The notes below the pieces were generated by a model that had not been told where the DNA came from, ran no database searches, and saw only the letters and a program-made list of their open reading frames with translations. This document shows positions 8,561 to 17,317 of a stretch of 64,000 nt of DNA, in pieces (position 1 is the first letter of the stretch; each line of letters opens with the position of its first letter). Origin of the DNA: Streptomyces roseofulvus (GTDB lineage: Bacteria > Actinomycetota > Actinomycetes > Streptomycetales > Streptomycetaceae); contig NZ_BAAAWE010000001.1 in assembly GCF_039534915.1 (NCBI RefSeq), forward strand, positions 7,192,001 through 7,256,000, in the 5' to 3' direction. Both the position numbers and the translations under genes were made by a program.

Positions 8561-10272
8561 CGCCGCCCCCACCCTCCACCGAGCAGGTGTGGGAGATCGA
8601 CCGGGCCGTCGAGGACCTGGTCCGCGGCGAGGCCGCCTGGGCCGCCTGCGGCCTGGCCGAGCGCCGCGAACTGATCGAGCGGGTGCACGCGGCCACCGCC
8701 GAGCAGGCCGAGGCGTGGGTGCGCGCCGCCGCCGCGTACAAGAGGCTGCCGGACGACAGCCCGCTGCTCGGCGAGGAGTGGATCACCGGCCCGTATCCGG
8801 TGCTGACCTCCGCGGGCGCGCTGGCGGCGACCGTCGGCGCCCTGGAGGCGGGCCGCAGCCCCGTCGACGGCTTCTCCGTCAAGCCGGCGCCCGGCGGGCG
8901 GGTCGCCGTCCGGGTGCTGCCGCACGGCGTCTGGGACCAGCTGCTGCTGAGCGGTTTCAGCGCCGAGGTGTGGATGCCGCCGGGCGCCACCGAGGACACG
9001 GTCCGCGCCCAGGCAGGTCTGGGCCAGCTCCGCCCGACCGAGACCGGCGGCGTCGGGGTGGTGCTCGGCGCGGGCAACATCACCTCGATCCCGGTCCTGG
9101 ACGTGCTGTACGAGCTGTACGCGCACAACCGGGTGGTGGCCCTGAAGCTGAACCCCGTCACCGACGGCCTGTACGAGGTCTTCAGCCGGGTCCTGGCCCC
9201 CCTGATCGAGCTGGGCGCGGTGCGGATCCTCACCGGCGGCGCCGACGTCGGAACGTACCTCGTGCGCCACCCGAAGGTCGGCCACGTCCACATGACCGGC
9301 AGCGCGGCGACGCACGACGCGATCGTCTTCGGCACGGGCGAGGAGGGCGCGGCCCGCAAGAGGGCCGGGAAGCCGCTCCTGGACAAGCCGGTCACCAGCG
9401 AACTGGGCGGGGTCTCGCCCACCATCGTGATACCGGGCGACTGGTCCGAGGCCGACCTGCGCTACCAGGCCGAGCACATCGCCACCCAGAAGCTGCACAA
9501 CGGCGGCTACAACTGCGTGGCCAGCCAGGTCCTCGTCGTCAACTCCGACTGGCCCCAGAAGGACCGCTTCCTGGCGCACGTACGCCGGGCGCTGTCCGAA
9601 GCCCCGGCCCGGCCCGCCTACTACCCGGGCAGCGACGACCGGGTGAGGGGGGCGGTCGACGCGTACCCCGGCGCGCGACGCCTCGACCGGGGCCGTGTGC
9701 TCCTCACGGACCTCGACCCGGCCGCTCCAGGCCCCGCCCTGACCACCGAGTACTTCGGCCCGGTGCTCGCGGTGCTCGAACTCCCGGGAGACATGGGGCA
9801 GTTTCTCGACGAGGCGATTCTCACCGCGAACGAGAGGCTGGCCGGCACGCTCGGCGTGAACCTCATCGCGCATCCGCGCACCATCGCGCAGCTGGGTTGC
9901 TCGCTCGACAGGATCATCGCCGAACTCCGCTACGGGACGGTCGCCCTGAACGCCTGGACCGGCGTCGGCTACCTCACCGCCACGGCCACCTGGGGCGCCT
10001 TCCCGGGCCACACCCTCGACGACGTGCAGAGCGGCATCGGCATCGTGCACAACGCGCTCCTGCTCGACACGCCGGAACGCACCGTCGTCCGCGGCCCGTT
10101 CCGGCCGGCGCCCCGGTCGGTCCTGCACGGCGAGGCCGCCCTGTCGCCCAAGCCCCCGTGGTTCGTCAGCAACCGCACCGCAGCCACGACCGGCCGTCTC
10201 CTTGCCGACTTCGCCGCGTCGCCCCGCTGGTCCGCCCTACCGGGAATCTTCGCCTCCGCGTTGCGCGGCTGA
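8557..10272 (+). CDS. aldehyde dehydrogenase family protein
   Basis: A 571-residue protein with the aldehyde dehydrogenase fold, which should oxidise an aldehyde to an acid using NAD(P). The general base Glu282 lies in TSELGGVSPTIV and the catalytic Cys320 in GGYNCVASQVL. The NAD-binding region VGVVLGAGNITSIP is near residue 166. It is longer than the usual 480-500 residues because of an extended N-terminus and a C-terminal tail. Translation is coupled to the GMC oxidoreductase by ATGA. The long open frame that starts further upstream is the same frame running through the GMC gene. Confidence 0.88.
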   Translation: MTPPPPSTEQVWEIDRAVEDLVRGEAAWAACGLAERRELIERVHAATAEQAEAWVRAAAAYKRLPDDSPLLGEEWITGPYPVLTSAGALAATVGALEAGRSPVDGFSVKPAPGGRVAVRVLPHGVWDQLLLSGFSAEVWMPPGATEDTVRAQAGLGQLRPTETGGVGVVLGAGNITSIPVLDVLYELYAHNRVVALKLNPVTDGLYEVFSRVLAPLIELGAVRILTGGADVGTYLVRHPKVGHVHMTGSAATHDAIVFGTGEEGAARKRAGKPLLDKPVTSELGGVSPTIVIPGDWSEADLRYQAEHIATQKLHNGGYNCVASQVLVVNSDWPQKDRFLAHVRRALSEAPARPAYYPGSDDRVRGAVDAYPGARRLDRGRVLLTDLDPAAPGPALTTEYFGPVLAVLELPGDMGQFLDEAILTANERLAGTLGVNLIAHPRTIAQLGCSLDRIIAELRYGTVALNAWTGVGYLTATATWGAFPGHTLDDVQSGIGIVHNALLLDTPERTVVRGPFRPAPRSVLHGEAALSPKPPWFVSNRTAATTGRLLADFAASPRWSALPGIFASALRG

Positions 10273-10457
10273 CACCACGCGGACACACCGCGCCACCAGA
10301 ACGTCGAGTCGGCGCACCAGGGACGCTCCCGACTCGGCTCCGATCAGGGCGTCGCCGCGACCTCGTACCGGGGAGGTCGGGGTGCGGCGGCGCCCTGGTC
10401 ACCCCGTACACCGCACGTGTGCAGGTGTTCCCCACCTCTTCCAGGAGAGCCGTTGCC

Positions 10458-11993
10458 ATGCCCCACACCATCATCCCCCTCACGCGCGCGCGTGATCCCT
10501 TTCCCCAGGACGATCTGACCAGGGACGCGAACGGCGTCCCCCACTACGCGGACGTACCGGCGACGCTGCTCGACCTGCTCCGCACGCACGTCGAGGAACG
10601 GCCCGACGCCGAGGCGCTCGTCGAACTCGGCGGGGACCGACTGACCTATCGGCAGTTGTGGGAACGCGCCGCGCGCGTCGCCGGCGGCCTCCGCGCCCTC
10701 GGCGTGACACAGGGGGACCGGGTGGCCGTGCGGTACCCGGCGGGGACGAACTGGGTGCTCGCCTTCTGGGGCACGGTCATGGCCGGCGCCATCGCCGTCG
10801 CGGTCAACACACGGTCCGCGCAACCGGAGGTCGAATTCGTCCTCGAGGACGCAGGCGTGCGCGTCGACCTGTCGGCCGACGCCCCGCTGCCCGACGGGGC
10901 GCCGTTCGTGACGGCGGACCCCGACCGCAACGACATCGCCGCTCTCTTCTACACCTCGGGCACGACCGGCCACCCCAAAGGCGTGCCGACCACACACGAG
11001 TCGTTCCTCACGAGCGCGGAGAACGTGGTCCGCTGCTTCGGCATACCGCGCACGGCCGGCCCCGACCTACGGACGCTGATCTCCGTACCGCTGTTCCACG
11101 TGACCGCCTGCAACGCGCAACTGCTGGTCGCCGCCTACGTCGGCGGCACATCCGTGATCATGCCCGCGCTCGACCTTCCGGAGCTGGTGCAGGCGTTGAC
11201 GGCGGAGCGGATCTCCTTCCTGGTGACCGTGCCCGCGGTGTACGCCCTGCTGCTGCGCCACCCGGCCTTCGCCGGCGCCGACATCTCCGGGGTGCGCACC
11301 GTGGCGTACGGGGGCGCACCGATCGCCCCCGTCCTGGTTCGGGCTCTCCGCGAGGCGTTCCCGCAGGCCAGGGTCATGAACGGGTACGGCATGACGGAGA
11401 CGGCCGCGCTGATCACCGCCCTGCCGGACGACGACGCCGTCGAGCACGCGGACTCCGTCGGATACGCGGTGCCGTCGGTGGACCTCGGCCTGGTGCCGCT
11501 CGGCGACGATCCGAACCTCGGCGAGCTGGTGGTCCGGGGCGCCAACGTGATGTCCGGCTACTGGAACCGGCCGGAGGCCACGGCGGCGACGGTGGTGGAC
11601 GGCTGGCTGCACACCGGTGACATCGTCCGGGTGGACGACGCCGGCCGTGTCCACATCGTCGACCGGATCAAGGACATCATCAACCGGGGTGGGGAGAACG
11701 TCTCCAGCGTGGAGGTCGAGGCCGTCCTGCTCTCCGCGCCCGGCGTGGAGGACGCCGCCGTCCTCGGCGTGCCCGACGACGTGATGGGCGAGAAGGTGGG
11801 CGCCGTCCTCTACGCGGCCCGGGACGGGCTCGACCTCGCGGCGGTCCTCGCGCACTGCCGGGACCGGCTCGCCGACTTCAAGGTTCCCCAGTACGCCACG
11901 GTCGTCGCCGAGGCGCTCCCGCGCAACGCGGGCGGCAAGCTGCTCAAGAACCGGATCCGGGAACAGGTGCGGTGGGGCGCCCCTCTGCGGTGA
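10458..11993 (+). CDS. AMP-binding acyl-CoA synthetase
   Basis: A 511-residue adenylate-forming ligase that would activate a carboxylic acid to its CoA thioester with ATP. The P-loop YTSGTTGHPKGV is at about residues 164-175; NGYGMTET, HTGDIVRVDDAGRVHIVDR and the C-terminal lysine motif NAGGKLLK are present. The start follows CAGGAGA. It begins 185 bp after the aldehyde dehydrogenase and is the last gene of the train, before the palindromic terminator. It would supply the CoA ester needed by the kinase/acyl-CoA dehydrogenase pair upstream. The chain-length preference cannot be read from the sequence. Confidence 0.92.
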   Translation: MPHTIIPLTRARDPFPQDDLTRDANGVPHYADVPATLLDLLRTHVEERPDAEALVELGGDRLTYRQLWERAARVAGGLRALGVTQGDRVAVRYPAGTNWVLAFWGTVMAGAIAVAVNTRSAQPEVEFVLEDAGVRVDLSADAPLPDGAPFVTADPDRNDIAALFYTSGTTGHPKGVPTTHESFLTSAENVVRCFGIPRTAGPDLRTLISVPLFHVTACNAQLLVAAYVGGTSVIMPALDLPELVQALTAERISFLVTVPAVYALLLRHPAFAGADISGVRTVAYGGAPIAPVLVRALREAFPQARVMNGYGMTETAALITALPDDDAVEHADSVGYAVPSVDLGLVPLGDDPNLGELVVRGANVMSGYWNRPEATAATVVDGWLHTGDIVRVDDAGRVHIVDRIKDIINRGGENVSSVEVEAVLLSAPGVEDAAVLGVPDDVMGEKVGAVLYAARDGLDLAAVLAHCRDRLADFKVPQYATVVAEALPRNAGGKLLKNRIREQVRWGAPLR

Positions 11994-12006
11994 CACACCG
12001 CGGGAC

Positions 12007-12032
12007 GGGGCGGACCGTCGACGGTCCGCCCC
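12007..12032. terminator. 26-bp perfect palindrome, likely bidirectional terminator
   Basis: Perfectly symmetrical arms GGGGCGGACCGTC and its complement meet without a loop. It lies between the converging acyl-CoA synthetase and TetR genes, 14 bp after the synthetase stop. There is no T-run, which is common for actinobacterial terminators. Confidence 0.7.
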
Positions 12033-12081
12033 GTGGCATCCGCCTCCTTCGCGCCCGGGACAGGGGCCCGGGCCCGGCACG

Positions 12082-12771
12082 TCACTCGCCCCGAGAGGTC
12101 GTGACCTTTTCCGCGTAGGTCTCGAGGTAGGCGGTCACCAGACGCTTCGCTTCCGTGATCGTCGCCTCGTCCCCGTTCCGGTCCTGCTGGAACGCGACAT
12201 CGAAGATACGGCCGCCGGCTTCGAAGGCCAGCTTCATCACGAGGATGGGCGTGTCCACGCGCAGCAGTCCGCGACCGATCCCCAGACGCCACAGCCGTTC
12301 CGCCACGCGATCGTCGAACTCCTTGACCAGGGCGCTCAGAGTCTCGTTGCGGCCGGAGAACCAGAGTTGGACACAGCTCGGATGCGCCCGGAAGTACGCG
12401 ACGATCGGATCGAACACGAGGGTCACGAGATCCGGGACCGATCGGAACTCCTCGCTCTCGATGCCGTCGAGCACACCCGCCAACGCCTCGCCGTGACGCT
12501 TGATGATGGCGGCGTCCACCTGATAGCGGTCGCTGAAGTAGTGGTACACGGAGGGCGTCGGAATCCCCGCCCGCTCTCCGATCGCCTTGAGGGTGGCCGC
12601 TTCGTAGCCACTCTCCGCCAGGATCTCCTCCGCGGCGTCCAGGATCGCCTTGACCCGGGCCACTCCACGCCGCTGCAGTGACGCTTCCGGCCGGGCGGGC
12701 GCCTGGGGCGCCACTGGCGCTGCGCCTGCCGATCGGCCGCGCTTCGACCCGCCGGCACTCTCCTCAACCAC
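12082..12771 (-). CDS. TetR/AcrR family transcriptional regulator, paralogue of the 517-1161 regulator
   Basis: A repressor of about 229 residues. The HTH region contains GERAGIPTPSVYHYF, nearly identical to the first TetR protein of the window, and similarity continues through the ligand domain (YFRAHPSCVQLWF compared with YFRSHPGCVSLWF). The open frame begins with a TTG at 12795, but the GTG at 12771 is preferred because GGAGGA lies four bases upstream of it. The palindrome at 12798-12812 then falls in its promoter region. It converges on the catabolic train and probably controls that train or a sister regulon. Confidence 0.9.
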   Translation of the reverse strand: MVEESAGGSKRGRSAGAAPVAPQAPARPEASLQRRGVARVKAILDAAEEILAESGYEAATLKAIGERAGIPTPSVYHYFSDRYQVDAAIIKRHGEALAGVLDGIESEEFRSVPDLVTLVFDPIVAYFRAHPSCVQLWFSGRNETLSALVKEFDDRVAERLWRLGIGRGLLRVDTPILVMKLAFEAGGRIFDVAFQQDRNGDEATITEAKRLVTAYLETYAEKVTTSRGE

Positions 12772-12797
12772 GCGGTCCTCCAGCCGGACGAGCAAAC

Positions 12798-12812
12798 TCG
12801 ATCATAATTCGA
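12798..12812. promoter_or_regulatory. putative TetR operator TCGATCATAATTCGA
   Basis: A 15-bp imperfect palindrome within a longer ACTCGATC...CGACAGT symmetry, 27 bp upstream of the preferred TetR start. It matches the site at 1154-1168 in 13 of 15 positions, so the two paralogous regulators probably recognise the same DNA. Confidence 0.55.
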
Positions 12813-12985
12813 CAGTCTACCAAGGTCCCCTCAGGCCACCTCCCTGCCCCTGCCCGCGGCAGCCTCTCAACGAGACATCGCATGAGAGGCGGGCGGTGGG
12901 CTCGGCTGCATCGCAGAAAGCGGACACGGTGTGATCACACCACGGGGGAGCCGACGCCTCACCCGGGATTTGCGAGGATGCCCCT

Positions 12986-13018
12986 ATGGCTCGAATTGTC
13001 ACCCTTCTGCTTCTGTGA
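12986..13018 (+). other. 10-codon ORF in frame with the antiporter gene, ended by TGA
   Basis: ATG at 12986 has a good ribosome site (GAGGA about eight bases upstream) and encodes MARIVTLLLL before a TGA at 13016. The frame is the same as the antiporter gene, whose ATG is only six bases after the stop. The peptide looks like a natural start of the first membrane helix. It is either a leader giving termination-reinitiation or the true N-terminus cut by a nonsense change. Confidence 0.5.
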
Positions 13019-13024
13019 GTCCTC

Positions 13025-14248
13025 ATGGTCGCTGTCCTCGTCCTCCTGTCCCTTCTGTTCCTCTGGTCCCTGGTGTCGGAGCGGCTCGCCCGCTGGAGCG
13101 TCACGGCGCCCATCGCCTTCGCGATCGCCGGACTCGTCCTCACCAGTGGAGACCGTCCGGCGGTCTCGTTGGACCTGGACACCCACACGTTCCAGAGGAT
13201 CGTCGAACTCGTGCTGGCCGTGATGCTGTTCACGGACGCCACTGAGGCCACCGGATACGAGCGGCTGGGCAAGACGGTGGGGGAGGGGCGTCTCCTGGGC
13301 CTGGCCCTGCCGGCTTCCGTCCTCCTCGCCGTACTCTTCGGCGCCCTGCTCTTCCCCGGAACGAACTGGTGGCTCCTCGCCGTGGCCGCGCTCTGCGTGA
13401 TGCCCATGGACCTCGCCCCCGTCCTCATGTTCCTGAGGGACGAACGGATTCCCCTGCGGGTGAGGGCAGCCCTGAACATCGAGGGAGGATTCAACGACGG
13501 TTTGATCTCCCCTCTCTTCGTGTTCTGCGTGGCCAATCTGCGCACCACTGACGGCGACACCTTCACCGACCTCGTCGTGAACGCTCTCAAGGGGGCCGGG
13601 TACGCGGTTCTGGCCGGCGGACTCATCGGGCTCGTGGCCGCCTGGCTGGTGCGGAGGTGCCTGGAGCGCGCGTGGGCCACGCCCGCCGGGCTGCGCATGG
13701 CGATCCTGGCCCTGCCGTTCCTCGCCTTCGCGGCCTCCGTGCTGATCGACGGCAACGGCTTCGTCGCGGCGTTCGTCGCCGGTCTGTGCTACGCCCGCAC
13801 GGCGCATGCCGTCGGCGACGACAACCTCGATCTCGTGTACGACGCCAGCCATCTGATGGCCCTGGCGGTGTGGTTCACCTTCGGCGCGCTGATCGCGGAG
13901 GAGTTCGCCGACGGAATCGACCTGCCGGTCCTCGGCTACGCGTTGCTCGCTCTCACCGTTGCCCGGATCGTGCCCGTGGTCGCCGCGCTCACCGGCACGC
14001 GCTTCAGCCGGGCCGAACGTCTCACCGTCGGCTGGCTCGGCTCGCGCGGCGTCACGTCCATCGTCTTCGCCGTCCTCGCGTACACCCAGCTGACGGGTGA
14101 CGACGCGGCCTTCGTCGTCAAGGTGACCTGCGCGACCGTCCTGCTGAGCGTCGTCCTGCACGGAGTCACGATGGAACCCGTCGCACGCTGGTTCTCGCGT
14201 CGTTCTCAGCCCGCTGCGCCCACCGCACCAGCCGATTCCGCAGGGTGA
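13025..14248 (+). CDS. cation/proton antiporter (CPA1-like Na+/H+ exchanger)
   Basis: A membrane protein of 407 residues with about 11-12 hydrophobic segments. EGGFNDGLISPLFVF carries the ND pair typical of the CPA1 ion site and SRGVTSIVFAVLAY matches a late conserved helix, so it should exchange monovalent cations for protons. The ATG at 13025 has no good ribosome site; the stronger site serves the in-frame ATG at 12986, separated by a TGA. The protein as called may therefore lack part of helix 1, or be made by reinitiation. The C-terminal tail is short and Ala/Pro-rich. Confidence 0.85.
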   Translation: MVAVLVLLSLLFLWSLVSERLARWSVTAPIAFAIAGLVLTSGDRPAVSLDLDTHTFQRIVELVLAVMLFTDATEATGYERLGKTVGEGRLLGLALPASVLLAVLFGALLFPGTNWWLLAVAALCVMPMDLAPVLMFLRDERIPLRVRAALNIEGGFNDGLISPLFVFCVANLRTTDGDTFTDLVVNALKGAGYAVLAGGLIGLVAAWLVRRCLERAWATPAGLRMAILALPFLAFAASVLIDGNGFVAAFVAGLCYARTAHAVGDDNLDLVYDASHLMALAVWFTFGALIAEEFADGIDLPVLGYALLALTVARIVPVVAALTGTRFSRAERLTVGWLGSRGVTSIVFAVLAYTQLTGDDAAFVVKVTCATVLLSVVLHGVTMEPVARWFSRRSQPAAPTAPADSAG

Positions 14249-14404
14249 CACGGTTGCTGCCGGCGATCGAACCGAGCGGGAAGGGTGTGTGAGGCTGCTC
14301 GTTGCCCGGACGACACCCCGCCTCGTACCACCGGTGGGCGGGAGGCATGCCGTAATTTCAGGATTCGAACTGGCCGGCAGTCGGTGTCCTGAAGGAGTCC
14401 ACCC

Positions 14405-15106
14405 GTGCATCCGTCACGTTCCGGACCGCGCCGTCGGAACCAGTGGCTCTCCGAACGCCGCCGGTCGACAGTGAGCGGATGCATCGCCGCGGGAACAGCG
14501 GCGCTGCTCCTCGGTCTCGATCACAGCTGGGCGCAGATCTCGGGGGCCGACGTGTGCGTGCTCCTGCTGCTCGCCTACCTCTTTCCCTATCTCCTGATCA
14601 CGACCATCGCCTTCTCGACCGCATCCCCGGAGAGGGTGCGCAGCTGGGCCGACCGCGAGTCTCGAGGCACGGTGCTCCAGCGGTACGTGTACGGGACAGC
14701 GCCCGGCCCGGGGGTCTCTCTCTTCATCGCGGCTGCCGCCCTCGTGGTGGCGGTCGTGTGGCGCCCCGGGCACATGGGCTCCGAACTCGAACCCCTTCCC
14801 CGCGCGGCGGTGGCGCTCATCCTGGTCGCCGTCGCCTGGATCTGCGTGGCCGTCTCCTTCGCGGTCGCCTTCCAGGCCGACAACCTGGTGGAGGAGGAAC
14901 AGGCGCTGGATTTCCCGGGCGAGGAAATCCCGAGCTGGATCGACTACGTCTATTTCGCCTTCTCGGTCATGACGACGTTCGGCACCACCGACGTCGACGT
15001 GACGTCCAAGGAGATGCGCCGGACCGTGACGGTCAACGCGTGCATCGCTTTCGTCTTCAACACCGTGACCGTGGCCAGTCTCGTCTCCGCCCTGGACAGC
15101 GTATGA
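14405..15106 (+). CDS. DUF1345 domain membrane protein
   Basis: A 233-residue protein with about five membrane segments. The C-terminal half, with YFAFSVMTTFGTTDVDVTS, resembles DUF1345 proteins, and the TTFGTTDV turn recalls an ion-channel selectivity loop. The GTG at 14405 follows AAGGAG. It lies 156 bp after the antiporter gene in the same direction. Its biochemical function is unknown; a channel-like role is a guess from the loop. Confidence 0.75.
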   Translation: MHPSRSGPRRRNQWLSERRRSTVSGCIAAGTAALLLGLDHSWAQISGADVCVLLLLAYLFPYLLITTIAFSTASPERVRSWADRESRGTVLQRYVYGTAPGPGVSLFIAAAALVVAVVWRPGHMGSELEPLPRAAVALILVAVAWICVAVSFAVAFQADNLVEEEQALDFPGEEIPSWIDYVYFAFSVMTTFGTTDVDVTSKEMRRTVTVNACIAFVFNTVTVASLVSALDSV

Positions 15107-15250
15107 GCAGGGTCGACGCGGCTCCGGAGGACGCCGGTCCTCCGCCGGTCCGCCCGTGGCGGGGGTCGTCTTCGTCACGCCGTGCCCACCCGGCGGCTTC
15201 GCGGTTCCGGTGACCGAGCGCTTCTCGCGCACGAGGAGGAGGAAGGACTC

Positions 15251-16975
15251 ATGGACCAGGGGCCACCGACGGCACCGGGCGTGCCGCCACCTGACGACGG
15301 CCGGCGGCACGCGGAGGAGCGGGGCGCCGCGCCGACCGACGCCCGCAGACGGTTGCCGATCCGGCACGCGACCCTGCCCGGTGCCTGCGGTGCCCTGCTT
15401 CTCGGCTGCCTGTCCTTCTCCCCGTCGCTCCTGCCCCGTGCAGGGATCCTCCAGGGGGTGATCACCGGGATCCTCGCCGCGATCGGGTACGCGCTCGGTG
15501 TGACCGCCGCGTGGATCTGGCGGGCCTTCACCGACAGGGAACCACGTCCTGCGAGAGGCCGGTCCTGGCGCGTCCTCCTCGTCGCCGGGGTCGTCCTGTT
15601 CGGCGTCGCATTCGGCCTCGGCCAGTACTGGCAGCACCGGATCCGCCTGCTCCTCGGTGTGACGGAGTACAGCCTTCTCCAGGCGATCGTCATGCCCCTG
15701 GTGGCCTTCCTGTTCTTCTGGATCATCCTGCTGGCCGCTCGCGGGGTCCGCCGGGTGTACCGCTGGGTGGCCGGCCTGCTCCGAATGTATGTGGGTGAGA
15801 GGGCGGCGAAGGCGGTGGGCGGCATCCTGGTAGCCGCCGCGTCCGTGCTGTTGCTGAGCGGTCTGCTCGTCGACGGCCTGGTCGCCGCCGCGAACCAGGC
15901 CTTCTCACTGCGGGACACCCAGACCGAGGAGGGGGTGGTCCGGCCGTCGACCGCACTGCGCTCCGGGGGCCCGGGGACGTTCGTGCCATGGGACTCGTTG
16001 GGCAGGAAGGGGCGCACGTTCGTGGCGGGCGGACCCTCAGCCGCCGAGATCGAGCGGTTCACCCGCCGCCCGGCGCAGGAGCCTGTTCGTTCGTACGCGG
16101 GGTTGCAGACGGCGGGCGACACGGAGACCCGGGCCGCCCGCGCGGTGGCCGACCTGCGCCGCATAGGCGGGTTCCGGCGCCACAACCTCCTGGTCATGAC
16201 GACGACCGGCAGCGGCTGGGTCGACCCCGCCGCGGTGGACAGCTTCGAGTACCTGACCGGCGGCGACTCCGCGACCGTGGCATTGCAGTACTCCTACCTG
16301 CCGTCATGGATGTCGTACCTCGTCGACCAGTCCAAGGCCCGCGAGGCGGGCCGAGAACTCTTCGACGCCGTCTACGACACCTGGTCGAAGCTGCCCCCCG
16401 ACGCCCGCCCGCGGCTGTACGTGGCCGGCGAGAGCCTCGGGTCGTTCGGCGGTGAGACCGCCTTCAGCGGTGAGTACGACCTCCGGAACCGTACGTCGGG
16501 CACGCTCTTCGCGGGCCCGCCCCAGTTCAACACGCTGTTTCGACGATTCAGTGATCACCGCGAGGCCGGCAGCCCCGAGATTCAGCCCGTCTATGAGAAC
16601 GGGCGCACCGTGCGCTTCGCCTCCGACGCGGCGATGGCCGTCCCGCCGTCGGACACGCCGTGGGAGGGCACGCGCGTGTTGTACCTGCTGCACGCTTCGG
16701 ACCCGATCGTCTGGTGGGGACCCCACCTGATGTACGACGAGCCGGACTGGATCGGTGAAGCTCCCGGTCACGATGTGCTGGAGAGCATGTTCTGGGTCCC
16801 GTTCGTGACGTTCTGGCAGGTCACTGCCGACCTCCCGTTCGCAACGGGTGTGCCCGACGGCCACGGCCACACCTACCGGGCCGAGTACGTCGACGGCTGG
16901 AACGCCGTCCTGCGTCCTTCCGGCGTCGGAGAGGAGGACCTCCACCGTCTCCGAACCGTCATCTCACAGGGGTGA
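15251..16975 (+). CDS. membrane-anchored alpha/beta-hydrolase family protein
   Basis: A 574-residue protein. The N-terminal 240 residues contain about four hydrophobic segments; the C-terminal half is an alpha/beta-hydrolase with nucleophile Ser395 in GESLGSFGGE and a late GHGHTYRAEYVDGW containing the likely His. This two-part architecture matches the family known as alpha/beta-hydrolase N-terminal plus catalytic domains, found in actinobacteria. The ATG at 15251 was chosen because GAGGAGGAGGAAGG precedes it; the frame is open 69 bases further upstream. Substrate unknown. Confidence 0.85.
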   Translation: MDQGPPTAPGVPPPDDGRRHAEERGAAPTDARRRLPIRHATLPGACGALLLGCLSFSPSLLPRAGILQGVITGILAAIGYALGVTAAWIWRAFTDREPRPARGRSWRVLLVAGVVLFGVAFGLGQYWQHRIRLLLGVTEYSLLQAIVMPLVAFLFFWIILLAARGVRRVYRWVAGLLRMYVGERAAKAVGGILVAAASVLLLSGLLVDGLVAAANQAFSLRDTQTEEGVVRPSTALRSGGPGTFVPWDSLGRKGRTFVAGGPSAAEIERFTRRPAQEPVRSYAGLQTAGDTETRAARAVADLRRIGGFRRHNLLVMTTTGSGWVDPAAVDSFEYLTGGDSATVALQYSYLPSWMSYLVDQSKAREAGRELFDAVYDTWSKLPPDARPRLYVAGESLGSFGGETAFSGEYDLRNRTSGTLFAGPPQFNTLFRRFSDHREAGSPEIQPVYENGRTVRFASDAAMAVPPSDTPWEGTRVLYLLHASDPIVWWGPHLMYDEPDWIGEAPGHDVLESMFWVPFVTFWQVTADLPFATGVPDGHGHTYRAEYVDGWNAVLRPSGVGEEDLHRLRTVISQG

Positions 16976-17317
16976 AGGGGCGAGTGGTGCAGGGTTTGTG
17001 TTCCTGCCTCTCCAGCCGTGGAGGCCGACGCGTCGGCCGGTGTCCCTCGCGGCACGACCAGGATTCATCCGGAATCCACCTGTCAGAGGAAGAGGCCGGC
17101 CGCTAAACTATAACTGGAATCAGTTTTGAGTTTAAGCAGCCCGGATGAGAGGTCGTCGAAATTCCGCCGCCTCTCCCGGCGCGGCCGATGCGGAGCTTCT
17201 GGAGCTCGCCGGCACGGAGGGGGATCACGCGGCCTTGATGCACGCGACGAGCCGGGTGACGGTTGCCGCGTGAGGCGACCGGCCTTGGAACCGAACGTCA
17301 ACCCGGAGGATCAACAC
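16976..17317. other. intergenic region with operator and possible 42-codon ORF
   Basis: The region between the hydrolase and MBL genes contains the ACTC...GAGT element at 17107-17131. An ATG at 17145 opens a 42-codon frame ending at 17273; it has no ribosome site and no recognised homologue, so I do not call it a gene. Confidence 0.5.
17107..17131. promoter_or_regulatory. 25-bp ACTN-N17-GAGT operator-like element
   Basis: The right half, GGAATCAGTTTTGAGTTTAA, is close to the element at 26060 (GGAATCAATTTTGAGTCTAA). An inner palindrome AACTG-GAAT-CAGTT is also present. It lies about 190 bp before the MBL-fold gene. Confidence 0.55.

Noticed and set aside
8203..10128. 641-codon minus-strand frame opposite the aldehyde dehydrogenase gene
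   Set aside because: Its composition is Gly/Arg/Val-rich without motifs, and the plus strand encodes complete aldehyde dehydrogenase active-site residues.
17145..17273. 42-codon ORF between the hydrolase and MBL genes
   Set aside because: It has no ribosome site and no recognisable homology; the region is better explained as promoter DNA.
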